From: B25-G16 sp964549945
Lineage (GTDB): Bacteria; Desulfobacterota; DSM-4660; Desulfatiglandales; B25-G16
NCBI GenBank assembly: GCA_964549945.1
Contig: CAZJXD010000004.1
Span: forward strand, 48,182-112,181
Length of the DNA stretch: 64,000 bases
Direction: 5' to 3'
In this document: positions 34,608 through 43,378 of the stretch, in pieces
Layout of the letters: every line of letters starts with the position of its first letter
How positions within the stretch are numbered: the stretch's first letter is position 1
Translations under genes and position numbers: made by a program
Notes under the pieces: generated by a model
Told to the model about the DNA's origin: nothing
Databases searched by the model: none
What the model saw: only the letters and a program-made list of their open reading frames with translations

Positions 34608-35327
34608 TTAGTCAAAGGCCATATTCGTTTTCCATACCTCCCATACCTTTCCCACCAGATCAGGTCCCGGCTTGAGCGTGACCTTGCCGGGCCGCCATCC
34701 CGAGGGAGTGGCCTCCGTGCCCTTGCTGTCTCTCACGAGCTGAAAGGCCTGGATCTGCCGGAAGGTCTCGTTTACATTTCTTCCCACAGGCGGTGTGAGC
34801 ACCTCGTATCCCTGGACCGCGCCGTCCGGATCGATGAGAAACCGTCCCCTCGTCTCCACTCCGGCGTCCTCGTCGTACACGCCGTACACCGTCCCCACCT
34901 TACCGCCGGCATCGGAGAGCATGGGGAAGGGCACGCCTCCCTTGACCATCTTTGAGAGCTCATGGTCATCCCACATCTTGTGCACGAACACGCTGTCAAC
35001 GCTCATGGACAGAACCTCGACGCCGAGCTTCTGAAATTCAGGAAATTTTTCGGCAACTGCCGAGATCTCCGTTGCTCACACAAAGGTGAAATCACCGGGG
35101 TAAAAGCACAGCACCACCCACTTGCCTAAGTAATCCGAGAGCTTCAACGAGATAAATTTTCCCTTGTGATACGCGGGCGCGCTGAAATCAGGCACCTTTT
35201 TCCCGACCTTTATCATGGCAGCAACCTCCTTTGTTATGGCTTCAGGTTCCGGTTCTTCTACCTCAAAGACCTCTCCCACCGGCCCTCCCGTGGGCCTTGC
35301 ACAGCCAACCTTTAGTTCTTCGGCCAT
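34608..35327 (-). CDS. selenocysteine-containing peroxiredoxin
   Basis: 239 residues if the in-frame TGA at 35078-35076 is read as selenocysteine (U84). Both halves are typical 2-Cys/AhpC-type peroxiredoxin: C-F-Y-P-G-D-F-T-F-V before the TGA and A-T-E-I-S-A-V-A-E-K after it, where relatives have F-T-F-V-C-P-T-E. The TGA is exactly at the peroxidatic cysteine. The second half continues S-M-S-V-D-S-V-F-V-H-K-M-W and R-F-L-I-D-P-D-G. The usual C-terminal resolving cysteine (V-C-P-A-x-W) is replaced by A-T-P-S-G-W. A 40-residue acidic N-terminal extension precedes the domain. A SECIS-like hairpin follows the TGA. The enzyme reduces peroxides. Confidence 0.9.
35041..35070 (-). promoter_or_regulatory. 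bacterial SECIS-like hairpin after the TGA
   Basis: After the TGA the mRNA can fold as GGAGAT-C-TCGGC-AGUU-GCCGA-AAA-AUUUCC: an upper perfect 5-bp stem and a lower 6-bp stem with one G-U pair. The apical loop AGUU starts 17 nt after the UGA and has G as its second base, within the known bacterial SECIS spacing (about 16-37 nt to the loop, G in the first two loop bases). Confidence 0.8.
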
Positions 35328-35929
35328 AGGCGACCTCCTTTTGTTTCGTTTATGTATCTGTAACTACTCAGGTAGATAGGTTGTCCTTCGACCATGCTCA
35401 GGATGGTGAGTCGTTCGACCTTGCTCACGACCATGAGCGTGTCGAATGGCTTGTCGAACCATAGGCTGAAGACTATTAGTGGAAAATGGGATGGGGCGCA
35501 TTTTGAAGCCGTGTTTGATGCGAGAAGATGCTGTTTCTTCAACAAAGTGTAACACAATAGTGCTCTTCTTTAAGCCTTCAGTCTAAACAGCTTCAGCCTG
35601 AGTAGTGACATGTATCTTAACAAAAAATGGATAGCTGAGTAATCGTTTTTTCATGAAACTCAATCCGAGCCTCCAAGAAATTTACGATATCCTCCTGAGT
35701 AACTACTTGTGCTCAACCAAATAGTTTCTTTGATCAATAACCCTGAAGTGAAGCGTCGGGGTCATTTGCTAAAAAGTTAGTTCAGACATTTATAATAGCA
35801 AATTACCCTTAAAACCAGAGATAATTATCCTGTAAGATATGTTAATTGACTTTTTTGTTGCATCGGGTCCTTTTCCATATTACCTTTCGCAATTTACTTC
35901 TTCATTTGTCCAAAGACTATGGGCCGAGG
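35328..35929. other. intergenic stretch with a dispersed repeat
   Basis: About 600 bp between the divergent peroxiredoxin and DMT transporter genes. A TTCGAC/CTCAG repeat cluster lies at 35383-35460. A TATAAT box near 35793 could serve the transporter gene but lacks a good -35. No gene was supported. Confidence 0.5.
35383..35460. repeat. TTCGAC...CTCAGG...GAGC dispersed repeat, copy 2 (double)
   Basis: GTCCTTCGACCATGCTCAGG ATGGTGAG then TCGTTCGACC and a second set CATGAGCGTGTCGAATGG, CTTGTCGAACC. It is the reverse complement of copy 1 at 32735-32773 extended by a second unit. Confidence 0.6.
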
Positions 35930-36814
35930 ATGATCAAGAGGTTGCTATCGAGCGGGTTCATCTTGATGGTGCTTTCGGCATTCTTCTTTGCCGTTACCGA
36001 TATCCTCATCAAGTATATGTCTCCCACAATGAGCGCCATACAGATTGCCTTCGTCCGGTTTTTTCTGGGCGTGCTCATACTGCTTCCCGTGATGAGGGCC
36101 AGGGGAGAGCCCTTCAAGGGCAGCTCGATCCGGGTTCTCCTGATACGCGGGCTTACCGGGACGCTAGCCTTCTTGTTTCTGCTTAAATGCATTGCCATGA
36201 TCCCACTCTCCAATGCCATGGTGCTCTTCTACACCTTTCCCCTGTTTGCCACCTTGTTCTCCTTTCCCTTGCTCAAGGAGCCGCTCACGAGGGGAGAGAT
36301 AGGGCTGACCATCGTCGGCACGGTCGGCATCTACATCCTCATAAACCCGGCGTCTCATGCCCTCACGATAGGTCATCTATTCGGGCTGCTCGGGAGCTGC
36401 TTCGCGGGGATTACCGTGGTGCTGATCAGGAAGTTGAGAAAGACCAACGGCCCTTTGGTCATCTATTTTTATTTTTGTCTCGTTGGAGGAATGGTGTCAC
36501 TGCCTTTCTTCGTCGCTCGCTTTTCCGTTCCCCGCCTTTCGGAATCATCGCTCTTGGTGCTGCTCGCGGTGCTCTTCGTGTTCGCACAGATCTTCATGAA
36601 CCAGGGTTTCAAGTACTGCAAGGCCTCGGAGGGCGCGGTGATCCTGATGTCTGAGGTCGTGTTCACTGGGATTGCCGGGGTGGTGATCTTCAGCGATTCC
36701 CTCTCCCTGAGCTTCTGGGTTGGGGCCTGTCTGATCGTGGGAAGCGGGGTTGGGTTGAACGTGATGACCCGACAGGGCCGCTCCCCCAAAGAAGCCTTGG
36801 TGAATTTGCATTGA
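35930..36814 (+). CDS. EamA-family DMT superfamily transporter
   Basis: 294 residues from the ATG at 35930, preceded by GAGG. Ten hydrophobic segments in two halves, each an EamA repeat (first with V-L-S-A-F-F-F-A-V-T-D and F-V-R-F-F-L-G-V; second with G-L-L-G-S-C-F-A-G-I-T-V and late S-L-S-F-W-V-G-A-C-L-I). Such proteins export or exchange metabolites; the substrate is unknown. A longer frame from a TTG at 35846 is not supported. Confidence 0.88.
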   Translation: MIKRLLSSGFILMVLSAFFFAVTDILIKYMSPTMSAIQIAFVRFFLGVLILLPVMRARGEPFKGSSIRVLLIRGLTGTLAFLFLLKCIAMIPLSNAMVLFYTFPLFATLFSFPLLKEPLTRGEIGLTIVGTVGIYILINPASHALTIGHLFGLLGSCFAGITVVLIRKLRKTNGPLVIYFYFCLVGGMVSLPFFVARFSVPRLSESSLLVLLAVLFVFAQIFMNQGFKYCKASEGAVILMSEVVFTGIAGVVIFSDSLSLSFWVGACLIVGSGVGLNVMTRQGRSPKEALVNLH

Positions 36815-37000
36815 ATGGGAGCCCTGAGCATTTAGCCCTCCGATATATTCGTGGCCCGAGGCCGATTTGTGAAGAAGGGGTCCCTGAATCGCCTTATCGG
36901 CCTGCCCATAAGCATGCCGGTCAGTTCCTCCTGGCCTTCTCAGTGGGGCTGCTGCGGTAGCAATCCGGACACGGTGATTGCGCGGGGAAGTGCGATGATT

Positions 37001-39430
37001 TTACCTTTCTCGGGCAATGAGCTGTAGTATCCATCCGGAAAGGCCGTAGAGCAACGCGGAAAAAAACATCACCATGCGAAATCCCAGGCACACGTTCAGC
37101 AGGCTTCCCAGTACGGGGGCGATCACCGAGGCCACGCCATTCACCCCCCATACCCACGGGATGTAGCTGCTCTGGGTATCCGAGACCAGCTGGAGGCCAA
37201 CGGGGAAGGGCATTCCCATGAAGAACGCAAGGGGTCCGAGCAGGATAACCGCTGCTGTGCACTTGACAATGAGAGGGTAGGGCAGAAGGGCTTTCAGGAT
37301 CCCATCGAGGAGCACAAGGGAGGCGAGGGAAAGCAGGAGTAAAGCGCAGAAGGGGATCCACCGTTTGCCCTCTCCTATCTTAGCGCTCATGAGGCTCCCC
37401 AGCCCGGAGAAGACGAGCATGATACACAGCACCAGGGCGAGGGCCGCCATGGGGTGCGCCAGCACCATGATGAATTTCTGGATATAGCCCATCTCAATGA
37501 ACATAAAGGCCAGGCCGAGCATGCTGAAGTAGAGCACCATGCTCCCCTTTCCGAGAGAAGAGGCCCTTTTCCCTTTCGTGCCGATGAACACAAGGGGGAG
37601 GAACATGAGAAGCGGAGCTACGATGAGAGCCTGCGCCAGGGTTGTCCACAGGATCACATAGCCCCACTCAAGGAAGGGGATCCACTCTTTCCCCAGGGTT
37701 CTGGAGAGGTAGGGAAGGGCGGCTGCCCTGAAGAAGTGGAAGAAATACGGTTTATCGTCGGTGGGCGGTTGGATATCGAACATATACCTGCCATAGAGCT
37801 CATCCCTGGCGCCCGTACGGAGGAGCCGGGATACTGTTTCAAAATAGATCGGTTGCTCTAGCAGGTTGAAACGGTTGACCTCTGCCCTGTCGATGCCCGG
37901 ATAATACACCAGATCAAAGGCCCGCCGCTCACAAAAATCCCGTATCCGTGCGATCTCCGCCGAGGTAAATCCCCCTTTCTTTATGAGCACGGTCCCCGTT
38001 GCCCAGCCCCGGATTGCCACAATCGAGCGAGGGGCATCACCTGCCCTGGCGACCTCGATGGTGTCAAGCGCCAGGGCGAGGAGTTTCAGAAAGGTGCGGG
38101 GAGGGCTGGTTAGCCAGGCGGAGGCGCTGAGCATGCCCTGGGGTTCGAGGTGTTCGAAATATGCCTTGAAGGCCTCCCTCGTGTATACGTAGTTCTCCCC
38201 GGTCGCGTAAATTCCGCCGCCCACGCCCCCCCAGCTGCCGATGAGGCCCAGCTCTATGAGCTCATATGAGCCGGCATGCCCTGCAATAAACCCCCGAGGC
38301 GAGGCCGCCTCCACTCGGATCTTCGGGTGCTCGTCGTAAATGCCCTGGGAAAAGGATTTCAGGGGGCCCCGGAGAAGACGTACGATTCCGGGGTGGGGCT
38401 CAACGACCTGGATGTGGTCGGCGCCGTGATAGAGGGCAGCCAGGAGCTGGATCCCGCCTCCCGGATTCAGGACCAACACCCGCTTCGGCGAGAAAGCGTG
38501 GAAGGCGACCGAGAAGGTGCAGTAATCGAGGAACTTTAAGCGCTCCATATCACCCATGAAGTCGGTCACCGCGCCGTAGGGGCTTCCATCCACGAATAGT
38601 TCCTTCTGGGGAGGCGGCCCCTGGGTAAAGGCAAGGCTCAGCCCCGGTGCATAGCGCAGCGAGGGCGCATCCACAACCTGCACCAATCCCAGAGGGGAGA
38701 AGATCTCGTATTCCAGCACTGCCCCGGGAAGCTGCAAGGCCTTGCTGATCTCCTTGTAGGGGGAGACCCGAAGGGGAAGTCCACCTGCGAGCAGGCACGC
38801 GAGGAGAAACGACGCACCTGTTATGAACAGCACGAAATAGGCCTTTGAGGCCGCCCTTTTGATGGCGGAGAAGAAAAACCCTGAGAAGGCGAGCGCGCCG
38901 CAGATGAAGAGCAACTTCTCCGGCGCTGCCACGTAAGAGGAGAGAAAGGCGACGGCCACTCCCGCGCCTGAGCCCGTGAGGTTATAGAAGTACACACGGG
39001 CTACCCTCTGCTTGAAGCGCATGAAATTCAAGCCGATAAAGCACCCCGCTAAAAAGAAGGGGATAAAGAAGAGCCCGTAGTATCCCGCCAGATACATATA
39101 CTGTCTCTTCTGCCAGACGAGCTCAAACGGGGTGAAGGGAAGCCTCTGGGCCAGGGAGAAGCTCAGCACTATGAAGATCGAGAGCATGAAGGAGATAAGG
39201 GAGAGGAGCCGCACGTAGTCTTCATCTCCTAGGGGGCCTTTTCTCGATCGCTGCACGAGGGCCAGTAAAGTGCCGCTGGCAGCGAAGCCCAGAAGGGCGA
39301 TGCTGATCACCATGTAGGCGAGGTGATACCACTGGACGATGCTAAACAGCCGCATCAAGGTAAGCTCGTATGCCAGGGAGCTCGCGGAAACACAGACAAG
39401 GGCAATAAAGGCCGGCACGATTCCTCTCAC
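37001..39430 (-). CDS. membrane-bound spermidine-synthase-like protein
   Basis: 809 residues from a GTG at 39430; a TTG at 39472 would overlap the isoaspartate methyltransferase gene by 29 bp. About six N-terminal helices (with A-Y-E-L-T-L-M-R-L-F), then a soluble Rossmann domain (L-V-L-N-P-G-G-G-I-Q-L-L, then V-V-E-P-H-P-G-I) similar to spermidine synthase, then about six more helices (M-G-M-P-F-P-V-G-L). This fused layout is a known family of membrane aminopropyltransferase-like proteins whose substrate is mostly unknown. It follows pcm by 13 bp. Confidence 0.85.
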   Translation of the reverse strand: MRGIVPAFIALVCVSASSLAYELTLMRLFSIVQWYHLAYMVISIALLGFAASGTLLALVQRSRKGPLGDEDYVRLLSLISFMLSIFIVLSFSLAQRLPFTPFELVWQKRQYMYLAGYYGLFFIPFFLAGCFIGLNFMRFKQRVARVYFYNLTGSGAGVAVAFLSSYVAAPEKLLFICGALAFSGFFFSAIKRAASKAYFVLFITGASFLLACLLAGGLPLRVSPYKEISKALQLPGAVLEYEIFSPLGLVQVVDAPSLRYAPGLSLAFTQGPPPQKELFVDGSPYGAVTDFMGDMERLKFLDYCTFSVAFHAFSPKRVLVLNPGGGIQLLAALYHGADHIQVVEPHPGIVRLLRGPLKSFSQGIYDEHPKIRVEAASPRGFIAGHAGSYELIELGLIGSWGGVGGGIYATGENYVYTREAFKAYFEHLEPQGMLSASAWLTSPPRTFLKLLALALDTIEVARAGDAPRSIVAIRGWATGTVLIKKGGFTSAEIARIRDFCERRAFDLVYYPGIDRAEVNRFNLLEQPIYFETVSRLLRTGARDELYGRYMFDIQPPTDDKPYFFHFFRAAALPYLSRTLGKEWIPFLEWGYVILWTTLAQALIVAPLLMFLPLVFIGTKGKRASSLGKGSMVLYFSMLGLAFMFIEMGYIQKFIMVLAHPMAALALVLCIMLVFSGLGSLMSAKIGEGKRWIPFCALLLLSLASLVLLDGILKALLPYPLIVKCTAAVILLGPLAFFMGMPFPVGLQLVSDTQSSYIPWVWGVNGVASVIAPVLGSLLNVCLGFRMVMFFSALLYGLSGWILQLIARER

Positions 39431-39443
39431 TGAGGTGTTCGGG

Positions 39444-40199
39444 TTATTTCCACTCTCGGAGAAAGGGCACAAAACTCACGGGCAGGATATCCCTCATCTG
39501 AATCTTGCCTTCCATGGATTTCGTGACAAGCATGAGGTGTTGTACCTGGAAGGGGTGCCCCACGGGAATGACCATCCTGCCCCCCTTTTTCAGCTGCGCA
39601 ATCAGGGGAGGTGGAACGTGATCCGAGGCGGCGGTGACGATCACGCAGTCAAAGGGGGCGTGTTCTTCCCATCCGAAGTAGCCATCGGCGATCTTCACGT
39701 GGATATTTTTATAGCCAATTTCCTTTATCCGGTTTTCGGCCGCATTCCCAAGGGGAGGGATAATCTCTATGGTATAAACGGATTGCACGATCTGGCCGAG
39801 CACCGCTGCCTGATACCCTGAGCCGGTTCCCACCTCAAGGGCCGCGTGATCCTCTTTCGGCTTGAGAAGCTCTGTCATCAGGGCAACGATATATGGTTGG
39901 GAGATGGTCTGCCCGTACCCGATGGCCAGAGGACAATCCCTGTAGGCAGAGCCCCTGCTTCGCTCGGGCACAAAGAGGTGTCGTGGAACATCCCGCATCG
40001 CCTTGAGGACCCGCTCATCCTTCACGCCCCTCGCCACGATCTGGGTTTCCACCATCTTGTGTCTGAGTTCACGGTAGCGCTCCGTATCCCCTGATTTGGA
40101 AAGACCATATGCCTGATTTGTCGACTGGAGAATAAACCAAAACAAGAAGAATAAAAACACCTTAAATGTGATTGTTTTCGCTGCAGGAGTAATGTTCAT
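39444..40199 (-). CDS. pcm: protein-L-isoaspartate O-methyltransferase with signal peptide
   Basis: 251 residues from the ATG at 40199. The N-terminus is a signal peptide or anchor (hydrophobic about 11-28, ending Q-A-Y-G). The PIMT fold follows: M-V-x-T-Q-I-V-A-R-G-V, V-P-R-H-L-F-V-P, G-Y-G-Q-T-I-S-Q-P-Y-I-V-A-L-M-T-E and the SAM-binding L-E-V-G-T-G-S-G-Y-Q-A-A-V-L. It methylates damaged Asp residues in proteins. Export of a SAM-dependent enzyme is unusual. A nested palindrome lies in its upstream region. Confidence 0.92.
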   Translation of the reverse strand: MNITPAAKTITFKVFLFFLFWFILQSTNQAYGLSKSGDTERYRELRHKMVETQIVARGVKDERVLKAMRDVPRHLFVPERSRGSAYRDCPLAIGYGQTISQPYIVALMTELLKPKEDHAALEVGTGSGYQAAVLGQIVQSVYTIEIIPPLGNAAENRIKEIGYKNIHVKIADGYFGWEEHAPFDCVIVTAASDHVPPPLIAQLKKGGRMVIPVGHPFQVQHLMLVTKSMEGKIQMRDILPVSFVPFLREWK

Positions 40200-40243
40200 T
40201 ATATTTGCTTTGAACCTTTCATCAATGTCCTGAGATCTATGAA

Positions 40244-40317
40244 ACCGCGGACACACGCAGACTATTGTGGCGACGACGTGTCGCCACAATAATCGTTCGT
40301 CAGCGTATGTCTGCGGT
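40244..40317. repeat. nested palindrome upstream of pcm
   Basis: An inner 12-bp perfect stem (TATTGTGGCGAC at 40263-40274 and GTCGCCACAATA at 40280-40291) with a GACGT loop, and outer arms ACCGCGGAC (40244-40252) and GTCTGCGGT (40309-40317) that pair except for one G-U. It lies between the divergent pcm and PfkB genes. Confidence 0.6.
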
Positions 40318-40489
40318 TAGAAAAAAGCCAATTATTTAAATGCTAACATTTAAAGTAACATAATAAACGATAAGTCCACCGTGTGCAAGCGCGTGGGCGG
40401 GGTTCGCTTGCGGTGATTCGGCCTTGTGTTTTTGCCGAGATCTGCGATATATACACACTCATGCCTCTTTTTTCCCCTATCTATAACTA

Positions 40490-41446
40490 ATGAAGGGAAA
40501 TCCCATTACGGAAGACGTTCAGGTCATCGGCCTCGGCCAGGCGTGCGTGGATTGCCTGGGAAGGCTCGCGGCCTATCCTGAAGAGGACGGCAAGGTCGAG
40601 CTCATCGACCTCCACATCCAGTGCGGGGGGCCGGCCTCTACCGCACTCGTCACCCTATCGCGACTGGGGATACGAACGTCCTTTTTGGGCTCCATATCGG
40701 ATGACGCGTGGGGCATTGAGATCGTGGAGGGGCTCAAAGAGGAGAAGGTGGATTGTCGCTTCCTCAAGATCACTCCAGGCTATACCTCCCAGTTCGCCTT
40801 TATCGCCATTACCAAGGGTGGCGGAAACAGGACCATTTTCTGGCACAGGGGGAGCGTTCCCCATCTAAAGGCCTCTGATGTGGACCTGAGCTCCTTTCCA
40901 AGGGCCGAAGTACTGCACATGGACGGCCTGATGATCGAGGCGTGCCAGGAGGCGGCCAGGCAGGCAAGAGAGAGGGGGCTCAAGGTGGTCCTGGATGCCG
41001 GCACGATGAGGGAGGGCTCCCTGGAGCTGGCATCGATGGCGGACGTCCTGATTGCCTCTGAGAGGTTTGCCGAGCCCCTCCTGGGTGAGGGCGCACCTCC
41101 CGAAAAGGTCCTTGAATACCTCGGCCGGTTAGGGCCGAGGGAGGTGGTCATTACCCGGGGCACAAAGGGGAGTGTGGGGCTGAGCGGGGAGGAGATAATC
41201 GTTCAGGATGCATTCAAGGTCGACGCAAGGGATACCACCGGGGCGGGCGATGTGTATCATGGTGCGTATGTCTACGGCCTGCTGAAGGCATGGGATATGC
41301 GGGAGTGTATGCGTTTTGCCTCAGCCACCGCTGCCCTGAAATGCAGGGAGGCAGGGGCACGCAAGGGCATCCCCCGCCTGGAGGAGGTAGAGCGATTCCT
41401 GATCAGCTCATCAAAGCCATTTGCATCCAAGAAGGGAAATGTGTAG
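40490..41446 (+). CDS. PfkB-family carbohydrate kinase
   Basis: 318 residues. The ribokinase fold is clear: V-I-G-L-G-Q-A-C-V-D at the start, G-G-P-A-S-T-A-L-V-T-L-S-R-L-G (about 43-57), and the C-terminal PfkB signature D-T-T-G-A-G-D-V-Y-H-G-A-Y (about 248-260), whose Asp is the catalytic base. It phosphorylates a sugar or nucleoside with ATP; the substrate cannot be told (sulfofructose kinase-like and ribokinase-like members share these motifs). A small gene follows 10 bp downstream. Confidence 0.9.
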   Translation: MKGNPITEDVQVIGLGQACVDCLGRLAAYPEEDGKVELIDLHIQCGGPASTALVTLSRLGIRTSFLGSISDDAWGIEIVEGLKEEKVDCRFLKITPGYTSQFAFIAITKGGGNRTIFWHRGSVPHLKASDVDLSSFPRAEVLHMDGLMIEACQEAARQARERGLKVVLDAGTMREGSLELASMADVLIASERFAEPLLGEGAPPEKVLEYLGRLGPREVVITRGTKGSVGLSGEEIIVQDAFKVDARDTTGAGDVYHGAYVYGLLKAWDMRECMRFASATAALKCREAGARKGIPRLEEVERFLISSSKPFASKKGNV

Positions 41447-41455
41447 AATACAATC

Positions 41456-41686
41456 ATGGAATCTGTGGAGCTTAAACTCAGGGAGATCGACAACGGCGAA
41501 TTCGTCGGTCGCTACACAAAAAAGATCGTGGAGATGCTCGGTGAGCCCGAACTGAGCTTAGAGGTTAAGGCCGGAAAGATCAGCGAAGATGTGTCCCGGT
41601 TAGTTGAATCACTGGGCTACCATGTTGCAGCCAAGAAAGCTATGGACGGCTGGAACAGGCTGAAGGCTGTGAAACCAGACAAGTAG
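41456..41686 (+). CDS. small conserved protein, TusA-like C-terminus
   Basis: 76 residues beginning 10 bp after the kinase stop. The sequence ends V-E-S-L-G-Y-H-V-A-A-K-K-A-M-D-G-W-N-R-L-K, a pattern seen in TusA/SirA-related small proteins, but the N-terminal Cys-Pro of true TusA is absent. Function is unknown. It is likely co-transcribed with the kinase. Confidence 0.55.
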   Translation: MESVELKLREIDNGEFVGRYTKKIVEMLGEPELSLEVKAGKISEDVSRLVESLGYHVAAKKAMDGWNRLKAVKPDK

Positions 41687-42511
41687 GGAAAATCGCGAGC
41701 TCGGGAGAGGTAAAACGCTCACAAAAGTATAGCATTTCCCCCGACACCCGGCCCTTCTCCTCGATGCTATCTTTATACCGGGCAAGGCGCACGTCGATTC
41801 CGCCGGATATGCTTCATCACGTCATCATCAGGGCAAGAGAGCGATGAGCCATCCTTCTTGATGACGATGAGGGCAATTCCTTTCTCGCCCGATTGGGGAG
41901 TGCTTCTCGTTGAAGCATTTCCCGTTATGCCTGGTCGCTCATACGGACCATGTGATCCTTTGATGCCCCGTCCACCACGACCCCCTCGCCCTCAGTATTA
42001 GGTGCGCCAGGGTCCTGTCTAAAGGGGACTTCTGAATTGTATTGATAAGGGCTGAGGTCCAATCGAACCAAGGGTCCATGATTCGACCACAACTCATCCT
42101 CAGATGCAGTCCCTCTGGACTGATGATATAGAAGTTGTGATATACTATAACTAAAAAGGTTGAAGAATATTAAAGCTTCAGTATGTGCTTTTCTTGTTAT
42201 CCTCCAGGATCTTCACAAGCATTTCCCTTGAATGTAGTTGCCGCAAGGTGCTGTTCATCTCTTTGATGATCTTCTTGATGAGATCCAGGCCTTTGACCTT
42301 TTGAAGCGAGAGTGTCCATCCTGTAGATTTGGGATCTTGACAGATGGAAAAAACGGCCATAGCATAGCGAAACTTCAAATCGCAAAAGGGCCTGCTCGAA
42401 GGCCGGTATGTTGCGCTTGGTGATCTACAAGGCACACCCCTTGTGTGAGCGCTGATAGAGAAGAATGTGGCCCATCAACAAGAGCGCTTGCGAGGAAAGA
42501 GAGGAGGATCC
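41687..42511. other. intergenic stretch with degraded coding traces
   Basis: About 820 bp. On the minus strand a segment near 41875-41999 reads like fragments of a protein (E-G-E-G-V-V-V-D-G-A-S-K-D, then I-A-L-I-V-I-K-K-D-G) in broken frames, and a frame at 42178-42435 contains L-I-K-K-I-I-K-E-M-N. No intact gene is supported. Confidence 0.45.
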
Positions 42512-42754
42512 ATGATCCATATGACGAAAGAGACCAGCCATTCAGCCGACGAGGTGATAAGGAGGGCCTCGGATTTTTTCGGGCCCAAAGGCCTCGGTCT
42601 GGAGGAAAAGGATCGAAATGAATGCTGCATTAACCTTGAGGGGGGCGGTGGATACGTGTCCGTTACCGTTGTCGAGGAAGAAGGCAAGCGGGATGTGGAC
42701 ATTGAAGCCAGGGAGTGGGACTACCAGGTGAAGAGATTCCTGGAGACGATCTAG
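42512..42754 (+). CDS. small conserved protein, unknown function
   Basis: 80 residues from the ATG at 42512 with GAGGAGG about 5 bp upstream. The sequence has an N-terminal helix (A-D-E-V-I-R-R-A-S-D-F-F), a G-P-K-G-L-G-L loop, C-C-I-N-L-E-G-G-G-G-Y-V-S-V-T-V strands and a C-terminal helix (W-D-Y-Q-V-K-R-F-L-E). Compact alpha-beta fold, no signal peptide. I do not know the family. It stands alone. Confidence 0.65.
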   Translation: MIHMTKETSHSADEVIRRASDFFGPKGLGLEEKDRNECCINLEGGGGYVSVTVVEEEGKRDVDIEAREWDYQVKRFLETI

Positions 42755-43378
42755 GCAGGGCCCTTTCCTCGAGCAATCACCTGTCTCTATGGTCTTTTCT
42801 ATTCCTTTGTCCCTTTATCACGCTTCTTCACCGGGTCCCCTGGAGTTCACTAGCTGTCTATATAAACAGAGATCTTAACATTTGTGTCAAGCCCGCCCTG
42901 GCGCGACCTCACAGGAGCGTTATCATGCTTTGTAAAGATTACGGTATCTATGGATATAAACCAACTCTTTCAAATCCAGCCTGCCCTGGCGCAACGGCAC
43001 AGGCATATAATCCTGTTTCGTAAATATACTGGTATCGGTAGCTCTAAACCCAATCCTTGCATGCCAGGTCTGGGCCAGGGTTTTTATTATTGATTTAAGA
43101 TGATATTCGAACAGGCCAAAGGCACAAGGCGCAAGGCACAGGGTAAACATTCTATGAATGTAACATTTGCCCTAAGCCCTATGCCTCATGCCCTTAGCCA
43201 CATGGCTTAAGCGATTCGGGCCATGCTTTAATCCACGTGGTACTTATTGGTTTGAGGCAGAGCTTCGCTAGAAATACATAGCGTTCTCGGCTGCATCCAT
43301 ATATAAAGGTAGAGATTTTCCCGCGGATTGGCATGGTCGTGCAAGGGGTTAGAAAGGGGATTAGAAAGGAGAGAAGCG
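42755..43378. other. intergenic stretch with structured repeats
   Basis: About 620 bp holding tandem copies of the 88-102 bp structured repeat (42890-43080) and GCCCTATGCC-like low-complexity sequence (about 43165-43200). No gene is supported. Confidence 0.6.
42890..43080 (+). repeat. structured repeat, copies B1 and B2 in tandem
   Basis: Two units start with GCCCGCCCTGGCGCGAC (42891) and GCCTGCCCTGGCGCAAC (42979), 88 bp apart, and the array ends GCCAGGTCTGGGCCAGGG at 43080. The second unit plus terminator is 102 bp, as in copy A. Sequence just upstream (about 42855-42890) resembles the end of a third unit. CCCTGGC at the start pairs with GCCAGGG at the end. Confidence 0.65.

Noticed and set aside
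42178..42435. An 85-codon minus-strand frame with a helical C-terminal half
   Set aside because: No ribosome site and an implausible N-terminal half; at most a decayed remnant, noted under the intergenic stretch.
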